NCBI RefSeq assembly: GCF_042854845.1
Contig: NZ_AP031498.1
Span: 3,348,001 to 3,412,000, forward strand
DNA length: 64,000 nt
DNA from: Maricurvus nonylphenolicus
GTDB lineage: Bacteria > Pseudomonadota > Gammaproteobacteria > Pseudomonadales > Cellvibrionaceae
Reading direction: 5' to 3'
Made by a program: the position numbers and the translations under genes. Shown here piece after piece: positions 1 to 8,279 of this stretch. The notes under the pieces were generated by a model, which made no database searches, was not told the origin of the DNA, and saw only the letters and a program-made list of their open reading frames with translations. The first letter of the stretch is position 1. Every line of letters begins with the position of its first letter.

Positions 1-1571
1 ACATCCAGCAACTGAATCACTTCACCATTTGGCAAGGTGGCTTTGACATCGGCATGGGTGCCCAAGTAATGCATATGCGGGCCGATATCGACAATCTGCA
101 TATCCGCTGGCAACTCCATCCAGAAGTGGCGTTTGTAGTCTTTGGCACCGGCCGGAATATCCACCTGATTGGTGCCTACAAATAACGAGGTCAGGGATTT
201 TTTAATCGGCTTTTTGGCCAGATAAATTCCGAAGCGACTTTGGTCTGTGGCTTTTTTTCCGGTTGGGTGATAGTGAATTTCAAATACAAAGTCTGCTCCC
301 CCCGGTAACTTAACACCAATGCCATCGGGGTATTTCACCGGATTACCGCCAGGAGCCCAGGCACCTAAACCTGCGGCACTGTTATCTTTATCCCAGTAGG
401 AAAAGAAACCACCGGTACCGAATACCGAAAACCCTGGCTCTGGATCCTGCTCATCCTGTTTGCGGGCTTTTTTGCCGTAATCGACAAAGAAGTTGGTGTG
501 GTGAACCACCGAGGCATCGCCTGGAATAAAATCAATGGCAGCAATTTCCAGGTCATCAGGAATAGCATCTTTCACCACGAAATAGCGATAAATATCCGGA
601 CCAGATGCAGGCACATTAAAGGCCTCCGGCATGGTAATCACAATATCCGGCTCGCCTAACTTCCATTCCGAAGTATCGATTTTCGCGGGCGGATTTAATG
701 CGGCTTTATCGCCTTCTTTGGCGCCTTGCTTCGCCCACTTATCAAGCATGGTAATCTGATGCTCGCTAAGAATACGTTCATTCAGGTAATGACCCGAACC
801 CGGTTTGGCTTTCCAAGGTGGCATAACGCGCTCTTTGGTCACATAGGCAATGACCGGCGCCAAATGGCGGGTTTGCGAATAGTCCAGCAACGGGAAAGGC
901 CCTACGCCGTTTGGACGGTGACACTCCGAGCAGTTGGCATTGAGCAGATTGGCAATGTGACGATTGTAGGTAACCTGCTGCGGAACAATCTCTGGCGTGA
1001 ACTGGCACGCCTGCTTGTCGGTTACCGTCTTTAGCGCAACGGCTTTACCCGACGTCACTCCCTTACTTAATACGCGTTTAAATTCCTTAGCGAGTACAGG
1101 GCCGCGATAAACCGGACGATCGTATTTATCGATCATCAATGTTTCCAGTGCAGATGTGGGTTTGATTTTAGCGGCCAGGTTGCGATCAGCATCCAGAATC
1201 AACGGGAAGTTCAACCCGTATTTTGCCTGCAGCGCTTTGGCGTCTTGCCACGTAGTCTGAGAACCAGGAATGACACCGTATATAACAGCTCCGTCAGCTT
1301 TGGCCTGCTCTCCCACTCGGTTTAGCTGCTGCAATTGATCAGCGCTGATCTCACACTCTGGCACAAGAAAGGTAAATGCTGCCGGCTTAAGCTGGGTGCC
1401 ATCCATCCCCAACTGCAACAGATTGCCATCCATATCCACAACCCGGGTACCCACCAAGGACACCGCAGCCTGGGGGCTGGCGTAGGTAACGGCCGACACT
1501 AACAGCAGTGTTAGCAGGCAAAGCCGTTCTGGACATAAGGGTGGAAAGACTTTTTGAATGAAACGCGGCAT
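1..1571 (-). CDS. Exported redoxin-like / cytochrome c / copper type II monooxygenase-like protein (3' end cut by window edge)
   Basis: The reading frame is open from an ATG at 1571 to the left edge (about 523 residues); the C-terminus is missing. The start has an AGAGG ribosome site 7 nt upstream. Residues 1 to about 32 form a signal peptide. Residues 33 to about 195 look like a thioredoxin/AhpC-type redoxin, without an obvious CxxC. A haem motif C214-S-E-C217-H218 follows, and after it a region resembling copper type II ascorbate-dependent monooxygenases (PHM/DBH family): H357-H358 (VVHHTNFF), H433 (FEIHYHP) and H499-M-H501 (PHMHYLG). These match the family's CuH pair, the third CuH histidine and the CuB HxH. 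The CuB methionine would lie outside the window. Predicted role: periplasmic copper-dependent hydroxylation with built-in electron transfer; the substrate is unknown. The family assignment is from visible motifs only. Confidence 0.8.
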   Translation of the reverse strand, partial: MPRFIQKVFPPLCPERLCLLTLLLVSAVTYASPQAAVSLVGTRVVDMDGNLLQLGMDGTQLKPAAFTFLVPECEISADQLQQLNRVGEQAKADGAVIYGVIPGSQTTWQDAKALQAKYGLNFPLILDADRNLAAKIKPTSALETLMIDKYDRPVYRGPVLAKEFKRVLSKGVTSGKAVALKTVTDKQACQFTPEIVPQQVTYNRHIANLLNANCSECHRPNGVGPFPLLDYSQTRHLAPVIAYVTKERVMPPWKAKPGSGHYLNERILSEHQITMLDKWAKQGAKEGDKAALNPPAKIDTSEWKLGEPDIVITMPEAFNVPASGPDIYRYFVVKDAIPDDLEIAAIDFIPGDASVVHHTNFFVDYGKKARKQDEQDPEPGFSVFGTGGFFSYWDKDNSAAGLGAWAPGGNPVKYPDGIGVKLPGGADFVFEIHYHPTGKKATDQSRFGIYLAKKPIKKSLTSLFVGTNQVDIPAGAKDYKRHFWMELPADMQIVDIGPHMHYLGTHADVKATLPNGEVIQLLD

Positions 1572-2047
1572 TAGATTACCTCTCCCCTGCCGGGGTAAAA
1601 CCAAAGATAACAAGTAAATTATCAATTTTGACAACCCACCCATTAGGGCATAAACAGGCGCTGATTTGCCACAAAAATTAATCACTTTGAACAAACCTAC
1701 AACAAACCCTCGCTACCTTATGGACACCACACAAGGTAAGCGAATATCACCAGTAACGCGTCGAAAAGAGGCAAGCCCTGCCGGCGGCAACAAAACCTTC
1801 ATCACAGTGTCGCAATAAGTTCACTGAAGCATGGATTTGAAATCTGTACCTTGCCCGCAAACCACGGTAAACTCCCGCCACATAAGGACTTTTCGGTTTT
1901 GACCACAGAAAAATCAACCGAAATTGGTGAAAATATAGGCTAAATGCTAAAGCGACCACCAAGTCAGTGAATAAGTCCCCAATAAGCCGCTCTGTCGGGC
2001 AATGACAACAAGAACCCAAGACCTGCTGGAAGCAAAAAGCGGTACCT
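1572..2047. other. Non-coding divergent intergenic region (476 bp)
   Basis: This lies between two divergently transcribed genes and should hold both promoters. It is AT-rich near 1600-1720. An imperfect inverted repeat, ACCTT...AAGGT, spans about 1712-1737. I see no convincing sigma70 pair, RNA gene or mobile element. Confidence 0.5.
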
Positions 2048-4276
2048 ATGAAGAATAAGCCCCTCAACCCCCTGACCTTTTGGCCACAAGCCATTGGGGA
2101 CCTGGCCTTGGGTATCTATACGTTTTTACACTGGCCCAAATCCCTGTCCAGCCGTGTAGACCCTCCCGTCACCGTTAATGAACAGTTCTTTGGCATCAAT
2201 ATCGCTACCTCCAGTGACGAGCGCAGTGATGATTATGTCTTGGACCACGTGCGTGAGCTGGGTTTTAAGCATGTGCGCCTGGACTTTACCTACGACTCCA
2301 TTGGTGGTGACGCTGAGCGTTTATTACACAAGGCGCTGGATCAAGGCCTCGAAGTTCTGCTGGATATCTTCCCTTCCTTTGAAGATGCTCAACAAATCAG
2401 TAAAGACCCGGGCGCCGACCAGCGGTGGTACGAGTTTGTTGAAACCATATTCAGCCGCTACGGTGTGCATAAAGATCAGCTGATTTTTGAGATTGGCAAT
2501 ACACCGAACCGCGGCAAGTGGTCCGGGTTCAGCTCCATTGGCTATATCAATGCCTGGAATATTGTCAGCCCGCTAATGGATAAATACGACGTACGTATTG
2601 CTGGGCCCAATATTTCCGACTTTGAACCGCTGGGTAATATTTCCTACCTGCGGGCCATGAAGCGTATCTCCCAGGTACCACCCATTCACACCACCAACCT
2701 GTTTGTAGAGCGTGTGATAGAGCCAGAGGCCAACGATCACCGTGTACTCGGTGACTGGGCCCGTGACTGGCTGCGCTTAAATCTGGTGAAGAAAGCCCGT
2801 GCGATTGATGCCATTGGTAAAGAGCTGGGCTGTGAAGAGACCTACTGCACTTATAAGTGCTGGACCATTCGCCGTCTTAACCGCTGGTCCGATGATCCGG
2901 AACAAAAACAGGCTGATTACCTGATGCGCTATATGGTGCTGGCTGCCACCAGTGGCGCACTGGATCGCGTTTACTGGGGGCCACTGGTCTGTAACCGCGA
3001 CGGAATTATCGACTGTGGCGCCGAAGGCTATCCTGAAGTCGACAACGTCAGTCATTACCGTGAAATTCGCGGTAACTTTGAAGATTATCGCGTCCGCCCC
3101 GCTTTTAAAGCACTCAAACAAGCCAACCAATTGCTGGCCGGTGCCACCTGCATTCAGGCTGTACATTCGCAAAATGGTATTCACCATTTTGTCTTTGTAA
3201 ATGATCAGCAACAGGAATTTCATATCAGCTGGTGCCGTGACGGCTTCAGTTTGCCTATTGGCCTGGTGTATCCCAATGCCTGGGATGATGAAGTCAGCTT
3301 TACCAATGTACTGGGCGAAACGCTGACAACTGCACCGACACAAATTAACGAGCAACCACTGGTTATTCGCTTTAATTCGATTCACCCACGTTGGCGCCCT
3401 GATGCCGACAAACTAGCAGGACTTCCGGATATGACAGTGCTCAACATCCCGGCTGAGCAGCGCCAGTACCTTCCCTTTAATAACAGTAACTGGCGTGGAG
3501 CCCTGGCGGTTAATGACGGCCAAAATCTGGATGACACCCTGGCGGCCCTGCTGCCCGAGGCACTGGAAACCGCACCTGTCGATCACCTGATCCGTGACAA
3601 GCGCAACAAGGTTTGGAATATCACCACACCAACCAATGGCACTCTGACCATTAAATTAAACCGCGCCGTTGGCGGCAAGCGCCTCAGCTACCGCTTCTTG
3701 CCCAGCAAAGGTAAGCGTCATTGGGACAACGCTGCGGCCATGCTGCGCGCAGGCATCAACACGCCACAACCGGTCGCTTACTTTGAGCGCCATCAGTTAA
3801 GTGGTATTGAGCCAAATTACTATGTTACCGAGTTCTTGCCCGGTGCCTTCTCTTCCCGTGATGTGTTTTCCAGCATCAATAATGGTGAAGCCGACTTCCG
3901 CGGTATGAGCCATGAATACCTGCTGGAGACGATCGGTAATTTCGTTTGCCGTATGCACGATGCCGGTATTATTCATCGTGACCTGTCGTCCGGTAATATC
4001 CTACTGACTCAGGATGGCGATACCGCTACACCCTATCTGATTGATATTGGCCGTGCCAAACTGAAGAAGAAGCTCAACTTGCGCGAGCGCCTGATTGATG
4101 TAATGCGTATCGTTTACAAGCTGGATTGGCCGGACCGTGAACGCTTGGTGAGCTACTACGAAAAAGCTTACGGCAAAGAAGTGAAAGGCTGGCGCCAGGC
4201 GGCGAAGTACTATGAATTTAAACAGCGTTCCAAAAAGAACATTAAAGGTAAGCTCAAGTTTAAAAAGAAACGCTAG
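2048..4276 (+). CDS. Glycoside hydrolase-like TIM barrel fused to WaaP/Kdo-type kinase domain
   Basis: A 742-residue protein with two parts. Residues about 40-450 look like a clan-A glycosidase barrel (GH39-like) followed by a beta-rich segment. The expected acid/base signature reads E148-I-G-N-T-P-N, so the glutamate of the usual NEPN is a threonine (T152). Residues about 540-742 resemble the lipopolysaccharide kinase (Kdo/WaaP, InaA) fold: a glycine/lysine-rich N-lobe, catalytic HRD at 643-645 and a metal-binding D666-I-G in place of DFG, ending in a very basic tail. No signal peptide is evident, so it is probably cytoplasmic or at the inner membrane face. By analogy with WaaP it may phosphorylate a sugar of LPS or another glycan, with the barrel binding that glycan. 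The start has no clear ribosome site. The function is inferred. Confidence 0.7.
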   Translation: MKNKPLNPLTFWPQAIGDLALGIYTFLHWPKSLSSRVDPPVTVNEQFFGINIATSSDERSDDYVLDHVRELGFKHVRLDFTYDSIGGDAERLLHKALDQGLEVLLDIFPSFEDAQQISKDPGADQRWYEFVETIFSRYGVHKDQLIFEIGNTPNRGKWSGFSSIGYINAWNIVSPLMDKYDVRIAGPNISDFEPLGNISYLRAMKRISQVPPIHTTNLFVERVIEPEANDHRVLGDWARDWLRLNLVKKARAIDAIGKELGCEETYCTYKCWTIRRLNRWSDDPEQKQADYLMRYMVLAATSGALDRVYWGPLVCNRDGIIDCGAEGYPEVDNVSHYREIRGNFEDYRVRPAFKALKQANQLLAGATCIQAVHSQNGIHHFVFVNDQQQEFHISWCRDGFSLPIGLVYPNAWDDEVSFTNVLGETLTTAPTQINEQPLVIRFNSIHPRWRPDADKLAGLPDMTVLNIPAEQRQYLPFNNSNWRGALAVNDGQNLDDTLAALLPEALETAPVDHLIRDKRNKVWNITTPTNGTLTIKLNRAVGGKRLSYRFLPSKGKRHWDNAAAMLRAGINTPQPVAYFERHQLSGIEPNYYVTEFLPGAFSSRDVFSSINNGEADFRGMSHEYLLETIGNFVCRMHDAGIIHRDLSSGNILLTQDGDTATPYLIDIGRAKLKKKLNLRERLIDVMRIVYKLDWPDRERLVSYYEKAYGKEVKGWRQAAKYYEFKQRSKKNIKGKLKFKKKR

Positions 4277-4342
4277 TCAAACCAGCTAACACATAAACGC
4301 GAGACACAAGGATGTGTCCTATCGCTGTAATACCACAGAGAA

Positions 4343-5377
4343 TTAAACACTCTGCATGTCTTCTCGTAACGCTTCCCGATACTTTTTTGGCGTCAACTTA
4401 GTCCAGCGTTTACAAGCACGATTAAAAGCACTTTGATCACCGTACCCCAATAATCCCGCAATCTGACTTAAACTTAATTCACTGCGCGATAAATAACGCC
4501 TGGCCAACTCTTGCCTGACGCTATCGACAATATCTTCAAAATAAACGCCCTGCTTTTCAAGACGTCGCTGCAGCGTACGCTCATGCACCTGTAGCTGACT
4601 GGCTATTTGACAGATACCTATATGCCCACTGGATAATTGTTGTGAGATTAAACTTTCTACCTGCCGGGCAGTGTCGAGGGGATTCCTGGCAATTAACTGT
4701 TCAATATGCTGCTCAGCCAAATCAGACAAGGCTGAATTACCGTACTGTAATTCCCTTTCCAACAACTCGGAAGCAAAGCACATCTTGTTTTCCGCTTGAC
4801 CAAAATGTACTGGGCAACCAAAACGTTTTTCGTATTCTGCAACAGGCAATACAGGCTGATGGGTCAAATCAACCATCAAACCTTTCCACGGTGGCGGTAC
4901 CAGTAGCTGTAAAATCTTGACCATATTCAGAAACGATTGCTCAGCAGCGCTGCGTCGCGGCACGCCTTCTGACAGCGCCAGCTCGTAGGTCATCTCAACC
5001 ACCCCCGTCGTTTCATCAATGCGGACTTCAGACGTTGCACCGGAGGTATGATACGGCAGATAACGCTGCATCATATCGACCGCTTCTCGCACGGTCTGCT
5101 GATGATGAATCAACAGGGCAACAGGCCCCAGAACAGAGATACTTTGTTGCTCTGCTAGCTGTAACCCCAGGTCATTGATCCCCAAACGCTGCTCAATAAA
5201 AGTGGAAAATTCAGCCAACTCATCCAAGCAAAAATAGGCATCTTCTGACGCCAATAAACGCGTCGATATACCAAATTCCTGGAGCAAAGCGTCTGGATCT
5301 CCGCCATATCGATGAATGATGGTATCAATCCCTTTAAGGGCATCGATGCGCATCATGGGTTTGCTTTGGATAACCAT
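4343..5377 (-). CDS. AraC-family transcriptional regulator
   Basis: A 344-residue protein. I chose the ATG at 5377 because GGGAGGAGG lies just upstream; an in-frame codon at 5425 would add 16 unlikely residues. The N-terminal two thirds match the arabinose-binding-type sensor domain (PF12625) seen in OruR/ArgR-like AraC proteins. The C-terminal ~100 residues contain two helix-turn-helices, including IASQLQVHERTLQRRL and IAGLLGYGDQSAFNRACKRW. It is divergent from the alcohol dehydrogenase operon and is the probable activator of that operon. Two near-identical 18-bp direct repeats lie in the shared upstream region. The inducer cannot be read from the sequence. Confidence 0.9.
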   Translation of the reverse strand: MVIQSKPMMRIDALKGIDTIIHRYGGDPDALLQEFGISTRLLASEDAYFCLDELAEFSTFIEQRLGINDLGLQLAEQQSISVLGPVALLIHHQQTVREAVDMMQRYLPYHTSGATSEVRIDETTGVVEMTYELALSEGVPRRSAAEQSFLNMVKILQLLVPPPWKGLMVDLTHQPVLPVAEYEKRFGCPVHFGQAENKMCFASELLERELQYGNSALSDLAEQHIEQLIARNPLDTARQVESLISQQLSSGHIGICQIASQLQVHERTLQRRLEKQGVYFEDIVDSVRQELARRYLSRSELSLSQIAGLLGYGDQSAFNRACKRWTKLTPKKYREALREDMQSV

Positions 5378-5408
5378 CGTACAACCTCCTCCCTTCAGGA
5401 TTGATCGA

Positions 5409-5458
5409 CTGTCATGAAATGTCAATTCAGACTGGGAGGCCTGTCATGAAAAGACAAT
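5409..5458 (+). promoter_or_regulatory. Direct-repeat operator, probable AraC-type regulator sites
   Basis: CTGTCATGAAATGTCAAT (5409-5426) recurs as CTGTCATGAAAAGACAAT (5441-5458): 16 of 18 positions match, with starts 32 bp apart, about three helical turns. Same-face direct repeats are the usual binding arrangement for AraC-family proteins. The sites lie between the regulator start (5377) and the dehydrogenase start (5512). A weak -10-like TACGAT follows at 5458-5463. Confidence 0.6.
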
Positions 5459-5511
5459 ACGATAAAGCCCCGGTCTTCGAGAATGGCATAAAGCTTAGAT
5501 CAGGACAGTTT

Positions 5512-6675
5512 ATGAAAGCCGTTATCTGCCACCAAGGCCAGCTCAGCGTTGAGCAACAACCCGACCCCACCCCTTCAGATAATCAGGTTGTTCTGGAGGT
5601 TTTGCGCTGTGGCATCTGTGGCTCCGACCTTCACGCCCGCCATCACTGCAACAGCTTGGCTGACAGTGCTACCAAAGCCGGATTAGATGGACTGATGCGC
5701 TTTGACCAAAAGGTTGTACTGGGCCACGAGTTCTGCGGTGAAGTTACAGAGCTTGGTCCCAAAGCCAATAGCAAGATCAAACCCGGCACCCGGGTATGTG
5801 CCCTGCCCTTTTTACAGCACAACAATCAACTGGAACTGCTGGGTTTCTCTGAGCGAGTCAACGGTGCCTATGCCGAATACACACTGGTAGAAGATGTCAT
5901 GATGGTGCCCATCCCCAACGGCCTGGATACCGACATCGCGGCCCTCACCGAACCCATGGCGATTGGCTGGCATGCCGTTAATCGTGCGGACATCAGCCGC
6001 AAAGATGTAGCTGTAATTATCGGCTGCGGCCCCGTCGGCCTGGCCGTTATCAGTGCCTTAAAAGCCAAGGGTATCGAGCAGGTTATTGCCAGTGATTTTT
6101 CGCCCAAACGACGAGAACTTGCACAGCAATGTGGTGCCGACATCGTAGTGGACCCGGCCGAGCAATCAGCTTTTGATAACTGGCAAGCCATGGGGTTCAG
6201 TATGAGAACCGATGACCTGTTAGGTCAGGCGATTGATGCTCGGCGCAATATGGATAAAGCACCTATCGCCTGGTGGCACCAGTGGCGCTTGGCAGAAAAG
6301 TTAGGTGTAACCAAGATCAAACGCCCCGTTATTTTTGAATGTGTCGGCGTCCCGGGACTGATTCAAAACCTTATTGATCAAGCTCCTATCCAGTCACGCT
6401 TGGTTGTTGTCGGCGTCTGCATGGAAAACGATAATTTTGTTCCTAGCACCGCCATCAATAAAGAAATTGATATCCGCTTTTGTGTTGGTTACACGCCATT
6501 AGAGTATCGCGATACCTTACACCTTCTTGCCGAAGGCAAACTCACCGCAGCACCCTTAATCACCGGCAAAGTCGGCCTTGACGGTGTCGAGAATGCGTTC
6601 GATGCCCTGGCCGATCCCGAGCAACACGCCAAGATTCTGATTGATCCCCGCAGCTCACTATCCTGCCCGGCATAA
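5512..6675 (+). CDS. Zinc-dependent alcohol dehydrogenase (MDR family)
   Basis: A 387-residue medium-chain dehydrogenase. I place the start at MKAVICHQG (5512), where the family normally begins, with AGGACAG upstream. An ATG at 5446 also has a good GGAGG, but it falls inside the second regulator repeat. Visible features are catalytic zinc ligands in GICGSDLH and GHEFCGEV, and a Rossmann motif GCGPVGLAV. The four-cysteine structural zinc lobe appears absent. A stretch of about 45 residues around residues 220-270 (FDNWQAMGFSMRTDDLLGQA onward) has no counterpart in the common threonine or butanediol dehydrogenases that I recall. It is the first gene of the plus-strand operon. Predicted role: NAD(P)-dependent oxidation of a secondary alcohol. 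Confidence 0.85.
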   Translation: MKAVICHQGQLSVEQQPDPTPSDNQVVLEVLRCGICGSDLHARHHCNSLADSATKAGLDGLMRFDQKVVLGHEFCGEVTELGPKANSKIKPGTRVCALPFLQHNNQLELLGFSERVNGAYAEYTLVEDVMMVPIPNGLDTDIAALTEPMAIGWHAVNRADISRKDVAVIIGCGPVGLAVISALKAKGIEQVIASDFSPKRRELAQQCGADIVVDPAEQSAFDNWQAMGFSMRTDDLLGQAIDARRNMDKAPIAWWHQWRLAEKLGVTKIKRPVIFECVGVPGLIQNLIDQAPIQSRLVVVGVCMENDNFVPSTAINKEIDIRFCVGYTPLEYRDTLHLLAEGKLTAAPLITGKVGLDGVENAFDALADPEQHAKILIDPRSSLSCPA

Positions 6676-6701
6676 ACTCAGTCCAATATAAGAATAATCC
6701 T

Positions 6702-8135
6702 ATGACCGCTAGCCTTCCCCTCAATCAAATCGCCATATCTTCCATCGATCTTCAGCGCTCCGAGCTCTGGTGGCGACAAGGCCTTGGGTTTTTACCTTCT
6801 GGCTGTACGCGTCTTTTTCGTGGCAAGGCCCTGTCTGGAACAGCGGGCCTGCCAAATGCCGCTGCCACAGCACGCTGGCTTGTAGGAAGTGACGAGTGGC
6901 TGCAAATTGAATTGTGGCAATACGAAAGCCCTCTGGCACGGCTCATGCCTGCCGACTATTCACCGTTGCATGAAGGCTTTAGTCGTTGCGGTGTTTGGAT
7001 TAAAGCCTTTGATGCAACCGTAAAACGCCTGAGCGAACTGGGCTCGCCGATACTCACTGACATTCAGGGAGAAAAAGGCCAGCGCCGCGCCTGCGTCCGT
7101 GATCCTGACGGTATTTTTGTTGAGTTGTTTGAAGCCGATCCCTTATCTCTCGCAGAAAGTGCCTATAAAGCTAACGCGGCGTTTCGCAGCGTAACCATTA
7201 CGACTCGAGACTTAAACAAAGCAACTACCTTTGCCAAACAAGGCTTAGGGTTACAGCCAACCGATAACATTCACACCAACGAACATGAAACCCTATGGGG
7301 ATTGGATGGCGCACATTGTGAGCGTAGCTGTTTTAGATCCGGGCCGATGCTATTGGAATACGTGCAATACACACAACCTCAGGTTATTCCCAAACCGCAA
7401 GATGCCCGCCTTAACGATCAGGGTATTTTAAATATTGCCTTCGGCGATAATCAGGGTAATGAAGATGTGTTGGTGATGCGCGAACAAGCCATCCGTGCAG
7501 GCGCCTATCCCAGCACCACAACATTACTCGGTAAAACCACTGGTGCGGTTTATATGACCGACCCACAAGGGTTTTCCTATGAGTTTATGGGAGCTAAACC
7601 AGGTTTGGCTCAGCGTTTAACGGGCTTCATTCCTCAGGAAAGCCCCAAGTTTAATCCCCCTGACAACCAACAAGCTATCACCTCCCGCTGGCTACCGGTA
7701 TCGGCGGACCAAGTCTTTGATTACTTTGCGGATGCCGATGGCATACAACACTACCCAGGGCTTGGAGAAATTAAGCCTCTACGTAATGGATTTAAAGTCG
7801 CTAATGGCGTTGGTGCCGAGCGACTGGTTAACAATAAAATTCATGAGCAGGTAACGGTGTTTGATCGCGAGAGAGGACTAATCCATTACCGCGCGCTTTC
7901 TGGCTGTCCACTTAAACACTATATGGGTGAGATACACATCGCTCCACACGGCAATGGCTGTCATGTGAGCTGGATAAACCGATTCCGCTCGCCGGTTCCT
8001 GGCTTAGGCTGGCTGTTTAAGTGGCAACTTACCTCTATGTTTAATCGTGTTTTACAAACACTGTCTGAACAAATCCCCCATAACAAAGACTACACCACAG
8101 GCGGAGACACACATCCGCAAGGAGAGACTCTATGA
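6702..8135 (+). CDS. Two VOC domains fused to an SRPBCC (polyketide cyclase/START-like) domain
   Basis: A 477-residue protein. Residues about 5-145 form a first glyoxalase/bleomycin-resistance (VOC) unit ending RDPDGIFVELFE. Residues about 158-305 form a second unit beginning FRSVTITTRDLNKA and ending TDPQGFSYEFMGAK. Residues about 325-460 resemble the SRPBCC hydrophobic-pocket fold (ITSRWLPVSADQVFDYFADA). VOC enzymes use a metal for isomerisation, dioxygenation or lyase chemistry; SRPBCC domains bind hydrophobic ligands. It lies 26 bp after the dehydrogenase and its TGA overlaps the ATG of the next small gene, so it is part of the operon. The reaction is unknown; handling of a hydrophobic intermediate is an inference. 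Confidence 0.75.
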   Translation: MTASLPLNQIAISSIDLQRSELWWRQGLGFLPSGCTRLFRGKALSGTAGLPNAAATARWLVGSDEWLQIELWQYESPLARLMPADYSPLHEGFSRCGVWIKAFDATVKRLSELGSPILTDIQGEKGQRRACVRDPDGIFVELFEADPLSLAESAYKANAAFRSVTITTRDLNKATTFAKQGLGLQPTDNIHTNEHETLWGLDGAHCERSCFRSGPMLLEYVQYTQPQVIPKPQDARLNDQGILNIAFGDNQGNEDVLVMREQAIRAGAYPSTTTLLGKTTGAVYMTDPQGFSYEFMGAKPGLAQRLTGFIPQESPKFNPPDNQQAITSRWLPVSADQVFDYFADADGIQHYPGLGEIKPLRNGFKVANGVGAERLVNNKIHEQVTVFDRERGLIHYRALSGCPLKHYMGEIHIAPHGNGCHVSWINRFRSPVPGLGWLFKWQLTSMFNRVLQTLSEQIPHNKDYTTGGDTHPQGETL

Positions 8136-8251
8136 GCGAATCTGCCAAATCCGGTTTTGCCGGTAAAGCCACCAAAGGCTTTGTTCTCAACATTGTTATT
8201 ACCGCCGCCATTATGGGGTTGGGCCACTTGATTTTTTACACCTTCGGGTAA
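8132..8251 (+). CDS. 39-residue single-pass membrane peptide
   Basis: A small open frame starts at ATG 8132, four bases inside the end of the VOC-SRPBCC gene (ATGA overlap), with GGAGAG 6 nt upstream, and ends with TAA at 8251. It encodes a polar, lysine-containing N-terminus (MSESAKSGFAGKATKGF) followed by about 20 hydrophobic residues to the C-terminus, consistent with one inner-membrane helix and an N-in topology. Translational coupling and the strong ribosome site suggest it is a real gene. It could anchor or stabilise the neighbouring exported cytochrome or an enzyme complex. I do not recognise a family. Confidence 0.65.
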   Translation: MSESAKSGFAGKATKGFVLNIVITAAIMGLGHLIFYTFG

Positions 8252-8279
8252 GTAACTGGAGTACAACAGGAGTACCGAT

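Noticed and set aside
1747..2094. Minus-strand open frame of 115 codons overlapping the start of the barrel-kinase gene
   Set aside because: No ribosome site, cysteine/arginine-rich composition without family features, and it runs into the reliable plus-strand gene; treated as chance.
4303..4318. Hairpin GACACA / TGTGTC after the barrel-kinase gene as terminator
   Set aside because: Short stem, no T-tract; too weak to call.
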